NCBI GenBank assembly: GCA_030789695.1
Contig: CM061142.1
Location: forward strand, 565,989,281-566,053,280
From: Scilla litardierei
Taxonomy: Eukaryota; Streptophyta; Magnoliopsida; Asparagales; Asparagaceae
Reading direction: 5' to 3'
Length of the DNA stretch: 64,000 bases
Shown here piece by piece: positions 1 through 11,131 of the stretch. The position numbers were made by a program, and so were the translations under genes. Position 1 is the stretch's first letter. Each line of letters begins with the position of its first letter. The notes below the pieces were generated by a model. It was not told the DNA's origin and ran no database searches. It worked only from the letters and a program-made list of their open reading frames with translations.

Positions 1-2
1 TA

Positions 3-107
3 AACATAGAAACCTCTTAAGTATATACAAAAGATGTTTTAGCAGATCCACTCACGAAGGCTCTACCACATGAAGTCTGGAAAGACTTAAGTGAAAATAC
101 GGTATGA
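3..107 (+). pseudogene. Copia RNase H, C-terminal end (fragment)
   Basis: The plus frame reads DVLADPLTKALPHEVWKDL and stops with TGA at 105-107. ADPLTKAL followed by a short tail is the usual end of a Copia polyprotein after RNase H. The rest of the polyprotein lies outside the window. A purine-rich stretch and an LTR start follow about 40 bases downstream, the expected order. It is a fragment of an integrated element and not a host gene. The clade is uncertain. Confidence 0.75.
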
Positions 108-147
108 GATACCGGGATAAATGGGCCCGAGTGCAAGTGGAAGATGT

Positions 148-1007
148 TGAGATATGGGTATGCCCTCGAGGAAAATTCATCCATGTGTATCTATACATAC
201 ATCTTGTTCGAACTAACAGTAAGCTGTTTGGTAAGTATTTTTCTAAGTTAATTGAAAAGTTGTAATCATTAGAAACTTAGGTAAAGTCCTGAGACTTAAT
301 GCAAGGTCAAACATGTATCGAGATGAGGATCTCGATCATGGAGAAGTGTTTGACCGTTAGTAGTATAAGTCTAAAAAGGTTCGTGGTCGTAGATGTTTCG
401 AGAAAAGGATATCGAAACATCGGATAGACCATTGTGTCTTAGTCTTCATCGTGTAGCGGTGACAATGGTCTCATGACCGTTTGACTTGGCGAAGTCGAAG
501 ACGAGACACATGTGCTCATTGAAGAATGAGTTCACTGAACAACCCAACAAGAGTTATCATATGTTTATGATTGACCAATCTGTCAATGATAACTCTTAAT
601 GATGATAAGCAAGTTAGTCTTTTGACTTGAGGTCATTGTACGAACTTGTGCATGAACGGTGTTACTTAGATCACTGATCTAGCCTCGGGTAATCCCCCGT
701 TGAAAGGTCTTTGGTTGGGTGACATTTGAAACGTGTGAGGAGAGTAATGACCAAGATAGGATTCGTCTCTCCTAGTCAATGGGAGTTAGTGTCGTAGTGT
801 TAGTTTGATCTTTAGTGAAAACTCTGGCCAGAGTATGTTGGAAGATTTCCAACATTATTTGACTAAAGATCGATGGAGACTAACCGGCTTCGAGCTATTG
901 GGGTTGACAGTTTAACCATACACTAGGCTTGAATTAGAGATCATAGTTTTGACGAAGAGACTAAAACTACTGTATTCATCACAGGCACAGTCAGGGTGGT
1001 CCCAACA
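148..1007 (+). repeat. Copia 3' LTR (approximate ends)
   Basis: The stretch starts TGTTGAGATATGGGTATGCCC right after a purine-rich tract (AGTGGAAGA) that follows the RNase H stop. A TG...CA structure ending ...GTCCCAACA at 1007 is the best match for the other end. About 600 bases of it (roughly 220-745) are similar to the reverse complement of 19650-20249, so this is a repeat family with at least two copies here. No clean target duplication is visible. Confidence 0.6.
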
Positions 1008-1194
1008 ATACTCATGTCAATGAATTAACCACATAAGTATGATACTGAAACATGGACGGCACCTGCTTCTCGCGGTTACTGCCATTTAGGGCTTCAAGCC
1101 ACACCTGTAGTAGGGTCAGGCTGTATGGTCTCACACAGAGTGCGACCTTCATCAAGTAATAGCTAGCAATTAGGGAGAATATGCATTTGATGCA

Positions 1195-1330
1195 AGTGAT
1201 AGAAATTGCAAAAATTTTGCAGTTAGCTCCTGCATTCGGGATAAATGATCCTGAGTGCACGTGTGCTATGTTGGGGGATGCATGCCCTTGGATCATTTGT
1301 ATTTGATGCAAAAGATTTTTCATAATAGAT
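1195..1330 (+). repeat. Second, diverged copy of the Copia polypurine/LTR junction
   Basis: GGGATAAATGATCCTGAGTGC followed by TGTTGGGGGATGCATGCCC resembles the junction at 110-170 (GGGATAAATGGGCCCGAGTGC ... TGTTGAGATATGGGTATGCCC). The stretch is therefore probably an older related LTR start lying beside the first. Only the junction is recognisable. Confidence 0.45.
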
Positions 1331-1428
1331 GTGGACATTTTTGCATATGATGCAAAGGGAGTTAAATATGTCATAAATTGTTTACACACATATTTAATAT
1401 AACAAATGCGTAGAAAGGGTTACCTGGA

Positions 1429-2698
1429 TGACAGGATCGTCCCGATCTAGACCTAGGATCGAACGGCGTCCAAAACGGACGCCAAACACAAAAGATAGAG
1501 CCATTTTACCATAGGCCCCAAGCTATTGGGCCACTTGGAATGGCTTGACTCTGGCCCATTGGGCCGGGTCAATCTGCCAAATAGGTGCCGGCATTTGCGG
1601 GCGCCTGAGTTTTTGCGCACGCCTTGGACGCGTGCTTTGCAAGTGCCAACTGGTGCATGCAGGCCACGTGCTCAGCTGGGCGCTGGGCGCATGCCCCGCA
1701 CATGCCCAGCCTGGCTTGTGGGTGGGTGGGGCCCATGGTAGGCCCCACCCAACAGAGTGCATAGGTTTTTGTGCGGGTTCATGACGGCTGAGCTTTTTTA
1801 GCGAAAAACTGGTTTTGACCTATGTTTGGACACTCGTTTAAGGGGTCAAACGAACTCCAAATTACCCGTCGTTTTTTCCTATGCGTTCACCGTTTAGCAC
1901 CCTTCGATTTGATAGGTTGTATCAAATGCGAAGATCAACGGCGAGGGAGTTAAAATTCATTGAAGTTGGCCTTTCTTTAAGGCAAACTAACTTGAATTTT
2001 TACTCCAAGTTTATTAGTCCCACATCGAAAGTGGAATAAAGGGGAGGGATCAGCCACCTATATAAATAGGGACATACCCCCCTCATCATAACTCTTCCAA
2101 AGCTCTAGATCTGAGCAGCTCCCAAAAAGTTTGGAGCACGCTCGGATCTAAGCTTAAAATACATATTCTCTTCTCCCTATATTTCTCCATTGCTCCTGAA
2201 GGGCTCTAGCAAAGCCACAAAGGGGCTCGGATCGGATCCGAAGTCTTGACGGAGGATCCATTCAAGGTGAAACTTTCTTCGCGCGGTTGGCTCAGCGACA
2301 AGGGGGTTGCTCGCCTCAAGACGCGATACGGTTCGGGAAGCGGTTCAGCTCGGAACGAGGAACAGCTCGGGACGCGGTGCAGTTCGGAAAACGATTCAGC
2401 TCGGAACGAGAAACGGCTTGGGACATGGTTCAGTATACTTTGCTTGTGCAAGCAAAGTTCCAGGTATGTAGTTTAATTAAGCATTTCATTTATTATATTG
2501 CAGTAGCTTAGATCTATCTTTGGGTGATCAGATCCACCTTAAGATAGTAGAGATCTTGGCTAGGGTCTTGAAATCCTTAGTGTTTGCTCGTTAAATAATT
2601 TAACGTTTTTCGCTGCTTTCTTTTTTGTTTGCTTCTATCGTTCGTTCAACGTAGGATGTGCATAGAATAATGCCCTAAGAGTCCCTCAGAACCTATCA
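1429..2698 (+). repeat. LTR-A, copy 1 (plus orientation)
   Basis: From about 1860 to 2698 this is recognisably the reverse complement of 9651-10500. Shared parts include the stretch around TTCGATTTGATAGGTTGTAT, a CTATATAAATAGG TATA box near 2060, and the tail ending GTCCCTCAGAACCTATCA. The first 450 bases are GC-rich and more diverged. No primer-binding site follows the 3' end, so it may be a solo LTR or a 3' LTR. The start at TGACAGGATCG is inferred by comparison with copy 2. Confidence 0.6.
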
Positions 2699-3009
2699 TG
2701 AAGTACCTCGCAGACACAGTGACGACTGAATCAGAGACTAGAGACATGGTGCTATCTACCCAGTCTACAGACCATGCCACTTTTCTAGCTCATCCTTGAG
2801 AAGGCTACATTAAATGCGATAAGACAGAGCATATTTGTTCAGAGGAGCTTCCTTGGATTCAGTAACTGTCATATATGAGCGACATTTGTATAGATGAGTG
2901 ATGCTTGTATTTTGTATTTTTTCTCTCGGAATGTTGTAGATGAGATCGATGTATAGATGCCTAAGAGATCTGCAAGCGTGAATCTTATATAGATCAAGGG
3001 GGAGTTAAA
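2699..3009 (+). other. Non-coding stretch ending in a polypurine tract
   Basis: No coding frame is recognisable. The end carries ATCAAGGGGGAGTTAAA, a typical Copia polypurine tract directly before an LTR start. This is probably the 3' untranslated end of a degraded Copia element. Confidence 0.45.
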
Positions 3010-3544
3010 TGTTGTGGTGTACTCTTTTCTCTTTGATATGGTTTTCCCACCGGGTTTCCATGGCCAAAGGTTTTAACGAGGCAACCTAATTAACTCTGGA
3101 TCCAAAAGTATTCACCCATAGTAATATTCACACATCAGGGAAAGTTAAAGCGACTTGTACTATCTAACTTAGGATTCAGAAGTATTCACCCCCTGTGATA
3201 CTAATAAGTACTATGAATCGTGAAGTATTCATCTGTCGAGTTCACAAAGATGGATGGACAATGGGAAGTGTTATGAATGCTCCCTGAGACCTTTCGTATA
3301 TCCACCATTTCATATTCCTCAAGTATATTAATATATAAGTGATGCTAGGAAACCCCTAACCATCACTCTTTCTTAGAGACTCTTCATCTCTCAACACATC
3401 CGACATTATTTTATGTGTCTTTGCATCTTGGGTCTCATCCACCCTTCATCTTTCTTGTACGACCATTGTGTTATTGTCCTGATGAGATTGATGGTCTCAC
3501 ATTTATCGTGGGGGATTGAGGATGCCCCACCTGTTGATGTTACA
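3010..3544 (+). repeat. Copia LTR remnant
   Basis: It begins TGTTGTGGTGTACTC right after the polypurine tract. It contains the phrase TTTTCCCACCGGGTTTCC...TTTTAACGAGGCA, which recurs in plant Copia LTRs, and an AT-rich TATA-like stretch near 3330. The right end (...GATGTTACA) is a guess from the TG...CA rule. Confidence 0.55.
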
Positions 3545-6229
3545 AAATAAAAAACAAAAAAGTCTCTCAAATTATATTATTTGCAATTTAGTTTTCCGAA
3601 TTTATTAATTTGCTTAAAAAGTCTGGTTAACGTTTATCATATAAAATTTAATTCGGATTTGTTTGGATACTAATCAGACCATGTCATGCTCGAGTTAACT
3701 CCTCTTATTTTAGGTTTTGGGGTTCAAGTAATGGGATTTCGGGTTTTGGGTTAATAAAATTAATGTATTGGTGTTAGAGAAAACTTAGGGAAATAGGTTG
3801 ACAAGGAGAAAATGAAGATGAATGAATGTGCTAAGTTTATGCTTTGAGGGATTGATGGACGAGAAAAAGGGAAAATGGGATGAAGTAAGTATTTGATGAA
3901 GATATTTCTTAAGGAATGGGATGATCGATGGTGGATGATGATGGGATTAGTGTTTGATTTTGGTTGGCAAATGGAATTCTTAAGGAATAAGAGGAGAAGG
4001 AATGGGGTGGCTTAGAGTATGGAAATCTATATTACATTTGAGGACTTTTTTGAATTGCCTTGCTGACTATGGCAAGCTAACTTGGACAAACAGGTTGATA
4101 GAAAGAATTTGCGTAAATTGTAAACAAAACAATGCAGATGCCATAAGGAGTTAATTAATAGCTTAATTAGTCGCTCATTAAATGCCTAATTTTGCCTAAC
4201 TTACAAGAATTGATGCACGCCTAAATCTCTCTCTAACCCCAAACTGTATGAAATTAAGATTTATTAAGATTTGTAGAATCTGGTTTCAGTTCAACTTAAA
4301 CGAAAGCCTCGTTTATAAAAAAGTGTTACCAAATTAGGCATGATAAGCACTCAAGGAGCTGAGAAAGATCGTAATTAATTCAAAACGCTGGAGGTTTAGG
4401 TCTTGTACCTAAAACCTGGACAAAAACTGTGTTGACTTGAAATTCAAGCATCGAATTTCAAAATAAGTTGAAGTTTAAAAATAATTTTAAATCACATTTA
4501 AATTTAATTAGAAAAACCAATCTACTTCTTGCCAGCGGATTTTCACACGCAAATTCGTGTCGAGACCAAACAATCAAGAGGGGCAACATCGACTGTCTTT
4601 GTCCAACGGATATCTTATGGACACTTTCTCTGAATATATGAAACTCCATTCTCTTCATACTTGCAATACAAGAATGCCGCGATGGGTGGAGAACCACATT
4701 TGCTGAAATGCCCCAAGAGAGGCGAGTATACTCCCTCCTATCCAGACACTGTAATGACCACGTTTGCATATCACGTTACTTTTGGCATGTAAAACAGTGG
4801 AGAAGAAAATACGAAACGAAAAAAAGAACTCAATTTTACTTTTGGCATGTTGCAATAGTGGAATCACCCTGAGAATGGTTTCTGAAATCACAATATGATG
4901 CATGTTTGAGCCTAGATATGTCGAATCATGCAAATCATGATATGTCGGACACATGAATACATTCTCAGATACGTGTAAACTTAAGATGTCTAATCGCAAG
5001 TCAATGTAAAGGGTCATCATATTTGCATTAATTAAAGCAAGTTATCAGTGTGCAAGTGAATGAGTAATCAATCGCTAGATAAAGCCATAAACGAACTCAA
5101 AAAGCTTTATATACAATATGAGACTATCAAGTTCTAGATGTTCAAAGTGCAGAAATAACAAATACTCAATAGTTTCGTCTGACCTTTGAACTAAAACTTT
5201 TAAATCGTTCCCTTGCTGATCTTTATCTAGTAAGAGAGAAAATTCTTCATGCATGGCTTCGTTTTCTAGCAAGAGAGGAAAGGCACAAGTATATGAATAT
5301 ATACTCAGAATCGGAAATTGGACATCAAAAGGAGTGAATCAAACGGCTAAAGAGCAACTCACCAGCTATTTTGGTTCGTTTCGGTTCGAATTGTTTTAAA
5401 GGGAACTCCATATACCTGACCGGTTTCCTTAATGGATCGGATTTGGACATGCCTTTCCCTCTCGCTTATGGATCGGATCCCATAAATCTGCGGATTCCTT
5501 GCCTGGATTCTAAAATAGCTCGGTCTCTTTCATCGAAACATTTAGCGTTGAATGTATAATTGTACAAGTCTTCCAAGATATTGCAGCAAGTGGATCAAAT
5601 ATATTAATATATTAGGGGTAAATTTGATTTAATACAAATTTTGGAAAAGGGCCAATAAATAAATATAATTAGGGAAATTGATAAATGAATAAATAATTAG
5701 AGAAGTTGACCAACTATTGACACGTCAGAACCGGATGGTGATGGGTGTTAATGGGGCGAGGTTCGATTTGGCTAGGGTTGTTAGAGCCAGCCAATTCATT
5801 ACGTTTTATAGAATTTCGTCAAGGCCCCGGCCATTTTTTAGCACTGCTCCCAGGCATGTGCGGAAGTATTTAGTATTTGCGTATTTACCCGGGGCAGCTG
5901 CCAAGGCAGAAGATGAAAAGAAAATTTCGGGTAAAAGGCTCAATGCCTAGACACGAGATCAAATTAAAATTAGAACGTTATCTGCACACGGCAAATTCAC
6001 ACGTCCAGTCATCCAGAGGCTTTCAAACAGCCCAAAGCCCTGGATTTCTGTTTGCAGAAACTTTTCTATGCTAGGCAGCTCCCTCTTTAACTATGAGTGT
6101 AATTAGAAGGGCTTTAGATATTTTTTTACAGCTCACTCTCTAATTTTTCTACTACTCCCTCTCTAATTTTTCTACGCTCGGTTGCAGAAATTTTATACTC
6201 TCGCTAAAAAATTTGTTTGCAAACCTAGC
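3545..6229. other. No gene recognised
   Basis: This is mostly AT-rich sequence with short open frames that match nothing I know. Between about 5700 and 6080 the base composition is more gene-like, but no protein domain or exon chain can be supported. It could be the upstream part of a truncated host gene. Confidence 0.4.
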
Positions 6230-7060
6230 AAATTCGAGAGGATCTCGTTTGAGGAAAGGTTACGTTTTTGAAATCTTTAATTAAGAGTGTGATTTGGTTG
6301 TTGATTCTTTAATTAGGAGATTTGCCTAGGTTCTATTAAAAGTTTTTTTTGAATTACATATGCTTTTATTTTGGTTTTCTTTGTAGAAGTTTTTCTAGCT
6401 CCCTCTCCATGCGAATCGAGTGGCTCCGTTTTGATCGACAATGATACTCGAGAGGATCTCGTTTGGCAGAATGGTTAGGGTTTTGAACTATCTAACTATG
6501 AGAGTATTTTGGTTGTTGATTCTCTAATTATGGAAAAACTTTAGGTTCTAATTGTGAGGGACTCATCAATTTTTTGGATTAATTAGGATAGATTAATCAA
6601 TTTTTTTGGATCACTTATGCTTTTGATATTGTTGAATATTTAATTAGGAGAGATTCATCAGTTTTTTTAGGAGCATAGTAAAGTTGGGGTTTTGAAATAT
6701 CTAGCTGGGAGTGTAATTTGGTTATTGATTCTGTAATTAGAAGAAATTTTTTAGGTTCTGATTAAGCGAGATTCATAATTTTTTGAAATAATTTGGAGAG
6801 ATTAATCATTGTTTGGATTACTTATGATACGGTTGAAATATCTAATACTCGAATAGCATTAATCAGAAGAGATTCATCAATTATTTTTTGATTACTTACA
6901 CTTCTGATACTGTTGAATTTTTTTATATTGCTGAATTATCTAATTAGGTTCTATTGAAGTTTTAAGGTTCTCCAATATTCATCATTCATTTATATTAGGT
7001 ATTGCTTATTAATTTTTTATACATATAGATATATTAATTTTTTTTGCTTTGTTATTTTTT
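6230..7060 (+). repeat. Degenerate tandem repeat, about 210-220 bp period
   Basis: The phrase GAGGATCTCGTTTG...GGTTAGGGTTTTGAA...TTTGGTTGTTGATTCT...TAATTAGG recurs near 6235, 6450 and (partly) 6670. The phrase GATTCATCAATTTTTTGGATTACTT recurs several times between 6350 and 6900. Copies are diverged and contain insertions. The region is TA-rich and non-coding, and may be an expanded plant 5' intron. Confidence 0.55.
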
Positions 7061-7802
7061 GCTATAGGAGTAGGATCCGAGCTATCTTCGGCTAGCTTGT
7101 TGCACTAGAAGCCCGTCAAGTGGTCGGATCTGTGCTTCGACCAAACATCCTCCGATGCTTAAGTCATTAGATGACTTAAAGAGACTCATGGTAGCTATGT
7201 CCGACCTGTTGGATGGTCGTCCGCTAGCTATCTCCCCGAGGTGGATCAGATATTAAGTATAAGAGTACATGACTTGAGTGTATCTTAGAGAGTCTATAGT
7301 CCTTTCTTTCATTGTCCTAAAAACTATATATAGAAAATGATCCATTCGAGTGCTATTATTCATGTAACAGCTAAGCATTGAAGACGATTTATTGTATTAG
7401 CCTGAGCTGTCAATAATGATGGCGAGTTTCATGGTCAGCCATTGATGGCCGCCATTATGAGCTGACCCTTTAAATGCAGGAGCTTAACATCTAGCTGAGT
7501 TGTCATCTTCATAGGAGAGGCGGCCGGCCTCCTATTTGGGCCTTCAGGCTATTAGGCCGCTTTTATAAACTTGTATTTGGGCATGTCGGTTAGAATTAAT
7601 GATAAGATCATCTACATGCCGGCCCAATGTAATAACAATGACCCCAATGTCCTAAGCTCAATCGACGTAATGGTTGAGGTTGGGTGAGGTGGTACGAGCT
7701 GACAAGACGTGCATGCCAGTCGAGATGGATCATTAAATGATGGGTGTTAGAGCACTGATTCAAGGAAAATATTGAGTATTTATCACTTCATTTTGTTAGG
7801 AT
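7061..7802 (+). other. Possible Gypsy LTR or leader before the gap
   Basis: There is no coding frame. A TATA-like CTATATATAG lies near 7325 and the text resembles retrotransposon LTR/leader sequence. It is followed, across the gap, by a gag remnant on the same strand. That context is the only support; ends and family are unknown. Confidence 0.3.
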
Positions 7803-8302
7803 NNNNNNNNNNNNNNNNNNNNNNNNNNNNNNNNNNNNNNNNNNNNNNNNNNNNNNNNNNNNNNNNNNNNNNNNNNNNNNNNNNNNNNNNNNNNNNNNNN
7901 NNNNNNNNNNNNNNNNNNNNNNNNNNNNNNNNNNNNNNNNNNNNNNNNNNNNNNNNNNNNNNNNNNNNNNNNNNNNNNNNNNNNNNNNNNNNNNNNNNNN
8001 NNNNNNNNNNNNNNNNNNNNNNNNNNNNNNNNNNNNNNNNNNNNNNNNNNNNNNNNNNNNNNNNNNNNNNNNNNNNNNNNNNNNNNNNNNNNNNNNNNNN
8101 NNNNNNNNNNNNNNNNNNNNNNNNNNNNNNNNNNNNNNNNNNNNNNNNNNNNNNNNNNNNNNNNNNNNNNNNNNNNNNNNNNNNNNNNNNNNNNNNNNNN
8201 NNNNNNNNNNNNNNNNNNNNNNNNNNNNNNNNNNNNNNNNNNNNNNNNNNNNNNNNNNNNNNNNNNNNNNNNNNNNNNNNNNNNNNNNNNNNNNNNNNNN
8301 NN
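7803..8302. other. Assembly gap (500 N)
   Basis: Exactly 500 N, the usual placeholder for a gap of unknown size. Open frames running through it are artefacts. Confidence 0.99.
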
Positions 8303-8738
8303 GAAGTAGATGCTCAAGATCATAATGATGGAAGGCATGCGAAGCGAAGACGGTAGCAGAGAGATGAAGAACAACAGTCTCACAAGGAGGCTACCATGTA
8401 CCAAAGTTTGAAAGCCATCTCGAGCTTAGGAAATGAAGTTACTGGAGCATACTGATGAATGATATTATGAGAAGGAATTAGTAAATGAAGTAGAGAAGAC
8501 ACTGAAAGAGATTCATCGAAGCCTGAGCAGAAGCCAGCCTTCACTCAAAGCAGCCAGCGTGTACCCTACTGATCGTGGTGCCATCGAAAGGAGTGGCATA
8601 CTGATGAAGGAGCCACCTAAGATCAAGGGTGATCGGATTAAGAGGGACATAGTGAAGTTATGTGAATACCATCATTATCGAGGGCGTACTGCTAGTAGTT
8701 GCGGGAAGTTTCAAAGGTTCATTGAGGTGTTTATCTAG
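8303..8738 (+). pseudogene. Gypsy gag nucleocapsid remnant
   Basis: From 8604 the frame reads PPKIKGDRIKRDIVKLCEYH and then HYRGRTASSC to a TAG at 8736-8738. The order basic stretch, C-x2-H, G-x-T, C resembles the linker of non-chromovirus plant Gypsy gag (commonly CxFHxxxGHxTxxC). Upstream bases to the gap have the same charged flavour but carry stops. It is a decayed fragment of an integrated element with no intact zinc knuckle. Confidence 0.55.
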
Positions 8739-9091
8739 CAAGGTTAACTACTATAGTTTGTAGTAGGTGGTGGTGGTAAATGTATATCACCAGTGGATGA
8801 AGACCTCGATATAATAGGGCATCTGACCGGTTCGGAGCAGCTGGTTGCGGTCTAAGAAGTATAATGTAGCTGCACTAAGGCATACGTGGATGTCATTCAA
8901 TCTACTCTATATTGAAACAACAAACTTAGGGCAATATATGTATGGCTTCTCTAATGAAGCTAACTTTATGTAGCTGCCGATTTTGATTCATTAGTTTTGT
9001 TGTATAATTACCGAATTTCTATGGTGAACGATTATTTTATGAACTCTGTAACAACTTGCTTGGTTCATCCTCTATGTATCTATTTTGATTC
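8739..9091. other. No gene recognised
   Basis: Intergenic or decayed retroelement sequence between a gag remnant and an antisense LTR piece. No domain and no clear repeat are visible. Confidence 0.4.
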
Positions 9092-9440
9092 TCCCTTTAC
9101 GGGTGTTTTCTCACCACTGGATCGTTGACCGGTGGTTTGACGGTCAACGTGGTCAAGGGATCGGTTGGAATCCCTTTGGTCCCGCCAAGCGTGCGTGTTC
9201 TCGACGAGGGTTGCACGAGGCCTCACTTCAGCTCGGAAAACGGCTTGCTTGGGGGATCGAGGACGAGCAGTTCTTCGTCCGGGGTGTTGGGCCTCGGTCA
9301 GCAGGGTACAAAGGGGTAGCCTCGGCACCTAGGTGAGCGCTCGGCCTCGGTCAATCAAGTGCCGAGGGGTAGCCTCGGCGTCCTGATTGTCACTTGGTCT
9401 CAGTCGATGGCGATGCTTGCTGGTGGCGAACGGGCTCACT
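9092..9440 (-). repeat. LTR-B (Gypsy) 3'-terminal fragment, antisense
   Basis: Reverse-complemented, this matches the last 300 or so bases of the plus-strand LTR ending at 22315. Shared parts are the repeated phrase GTGCCGAGGCTACCCCT, the CTTGACCACGTTGA stretch, and the end GTGAGAAAACACCCGTAAA. It stops abruptly near 9440 in AT-rich sequence, so it is truncated. Confidence 0.7.
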
Positions 9441-9635
9441 GTCGTGTGGGCATTGATCATATAATTTTTATTTCATAAAATACGTTTTAAAATCATCAAA
9501 AAAAATTTCATGTTTCTAAAATTATTTTATCGCATAAAAGAATTTTAAAAAAACATCTCAAATGAAAAACAGTTTCATTTTTAAAAACCATTCTTCGATT
9601 AATAAAATCGCAGTCCTTAGATCAATATAAAGACT

Positions 9636-9649
9636 AAGCTCTGATACCA
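9636..9649 (-). other. Primer-binding site (initiator Met-tRNA type)
   Basis: AAGCTCTGATACCA on the plus strand is TGGTATCAGAGCTT on the minus strand, the usual Met-tRNA primer site. It sits one base from the LTR-A end at 9651. This fixes the orientation of that LTR as minus and makes it a 5' LTR. Confidence 0.85.
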
Positions 9650-9650
9650 C

Positions 9651-10550
9651 TGTAGGTTTTGATGGACCCTTAGGGCACATTCTGTGCCCGTCCTAAGTCG
9701 GAAGGACCACAGACGCAAAAGAATGCAGCGAAAAAAATAGATACGTTAAACTATTTAACGAGGCCCTAAGGTTCAAGAACCTTAGCCAGGATCTCTGTCA
9801 ACTTGGGATGGGTCCGACCATCCCAAGAGGGAGCTAAGCTACTGCAATTAAATTAAAAGAACGCTAATTAAATTTACATACTCGGAACCTTGCCTTGGTA
9901 CAGGCAAGATGTACAGCACCGTCTTCTGAGCCGCTCCTCGAACCGCTCCGCGTCCCGAGGCGAGCAATCCTCTTGTCGCCGAGCCAACCACGCATCGAAG
10001 AAAGTTTCACCTGAGTGTGAACCTTCGCCAAGATTTCGGATCAGATCCGAACCCCTTCGTGGCTTTGCTAGAGCCCTTCAAGAGTAAGGCAGAAATTATA
10101 GGGAGAAGAGAATATTTAATTTAAGCCTAGATCCGAGCGTGCTCCAACATTTTTGGGAGCCGCTCAGATCTAGAGCTTGGGACGAGTTTAGAGGAGGAGA
10201 GCAGACCCCTATTTATATAGGCGGCTGACCCCTCCCCTTTACTCCACTTTCGATGCGAGACTAAAGTTTGGAGTTTAATAAATTCAAGTTGGTTTGTCTT
10301 TCATAAAGACCAAACTTCCATGAATTTTAACTCCCTCACCATTGAGCTTCGATCTTGATACAACCTATCAAATCGAAGGGCGTTGAATGGTGAATGCGTA
10401 GGAAAAAACGACGAGTCAATCGGAGTCCGTTTGACCCCTCAATTGATCGTCCAAAGATGAGCCGAAAACTTGATTTTCGTCCAAAATCAGCCATCACCCA
10501 AAATTCTGCACCTAAGGTTCGAAACCCTAGGTGTGGCTCCACTGCTCAGT
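9651..10550 (-). repeat. LTR-A, copy 2 (5' LTR, antisense)
   Basis: The minus strand starts TGACTGAGCAGTGGAG and ends CCATCAAAACCTACA just before the primer-binding site. It contains CTATTTATATAGG, a TATA box read on the minus strand near 10210. It is homologous to 1429-2698. Its right end lies at the point where the neighbouring chromovirus LTR stops matching its partner, so this element probably inserted into that LTR. Only about 200 bases of internal sequence remain to its left. Confidence 0.75.
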
Positions 10551-10559
10551 CAGCCTGGG

Positions 10560-11014
10560 TTGGGTGCGTGAGTAAAACCTGGGTTTGTTTTGCATTGGTG
10601 TTAGTATGTATGGTTTGGGCTACGGTGTGCGTGAGTAAAGAAAACGGCGTCCTGGGTTGAGGAAAAGTTAGGGTAGAGAACAAAGGTGGAAGGGTTTAAC
10701 ATTAGGGAAAATATGGGAAGAACAAGGGAGTAATGACAATTAGGGTGAGGATTAATTAACATTAAGGAAAAGTCTCATCTCTAAAAAGGGAAGTAATTTG
10801 AATTTGAAATTTAAATTTTAAAATGAAAATTTAATGAAAAGGATAATGATATATTTAAAAATAGTTATAGTTAATATGTATATTAAGGGTACGTAGCTAA
10901 TACGAGTATGTATTACTACGCAATACGTATACTCATTAATTATGGATACGGAAAAAATACAACAAGGGATAGGGTAAGAATAAAATATGTATTATCAAAA
11001 TACCGGTCGTTACA
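10560..11014 (-). repeat. Tekay-like 3' LTR, truncated
   Basis: Nearly colinear with 18006-18458. The minus strand starts TGTAACGACCGG after the purine tract AAGGTGGGTATGA. Homology ends at about 10560, where LTR-A begins. The full partner is 2,695 bp, so some 2.2 kb is missing here. Confidence 0.85.
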
Positions 11015-11131
11015 TCATACCCACCTTAAGAACAATTCCGCCCTCGGAATTCCTAACAATTACTGATTAGGAAACAAATGCGGGTAGCGCTCTCTCATCT
11101 CATCTTCCCTCTCCCAGATGGACTCTCCTGG

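Noticed and set aside
5075..5272. Minus-strand 65-codon frame that looks protein-like (LLLDKDQQGNDLKVL)
   Set aside because: No homologous domain recognised, no neighbouring exons or splice sites that fit; kept as unassigned sequence.
7772..8404. Open frames of about 200 codons on both strands
   Set aside because: They exist only because 500 N were read as unknown residues.
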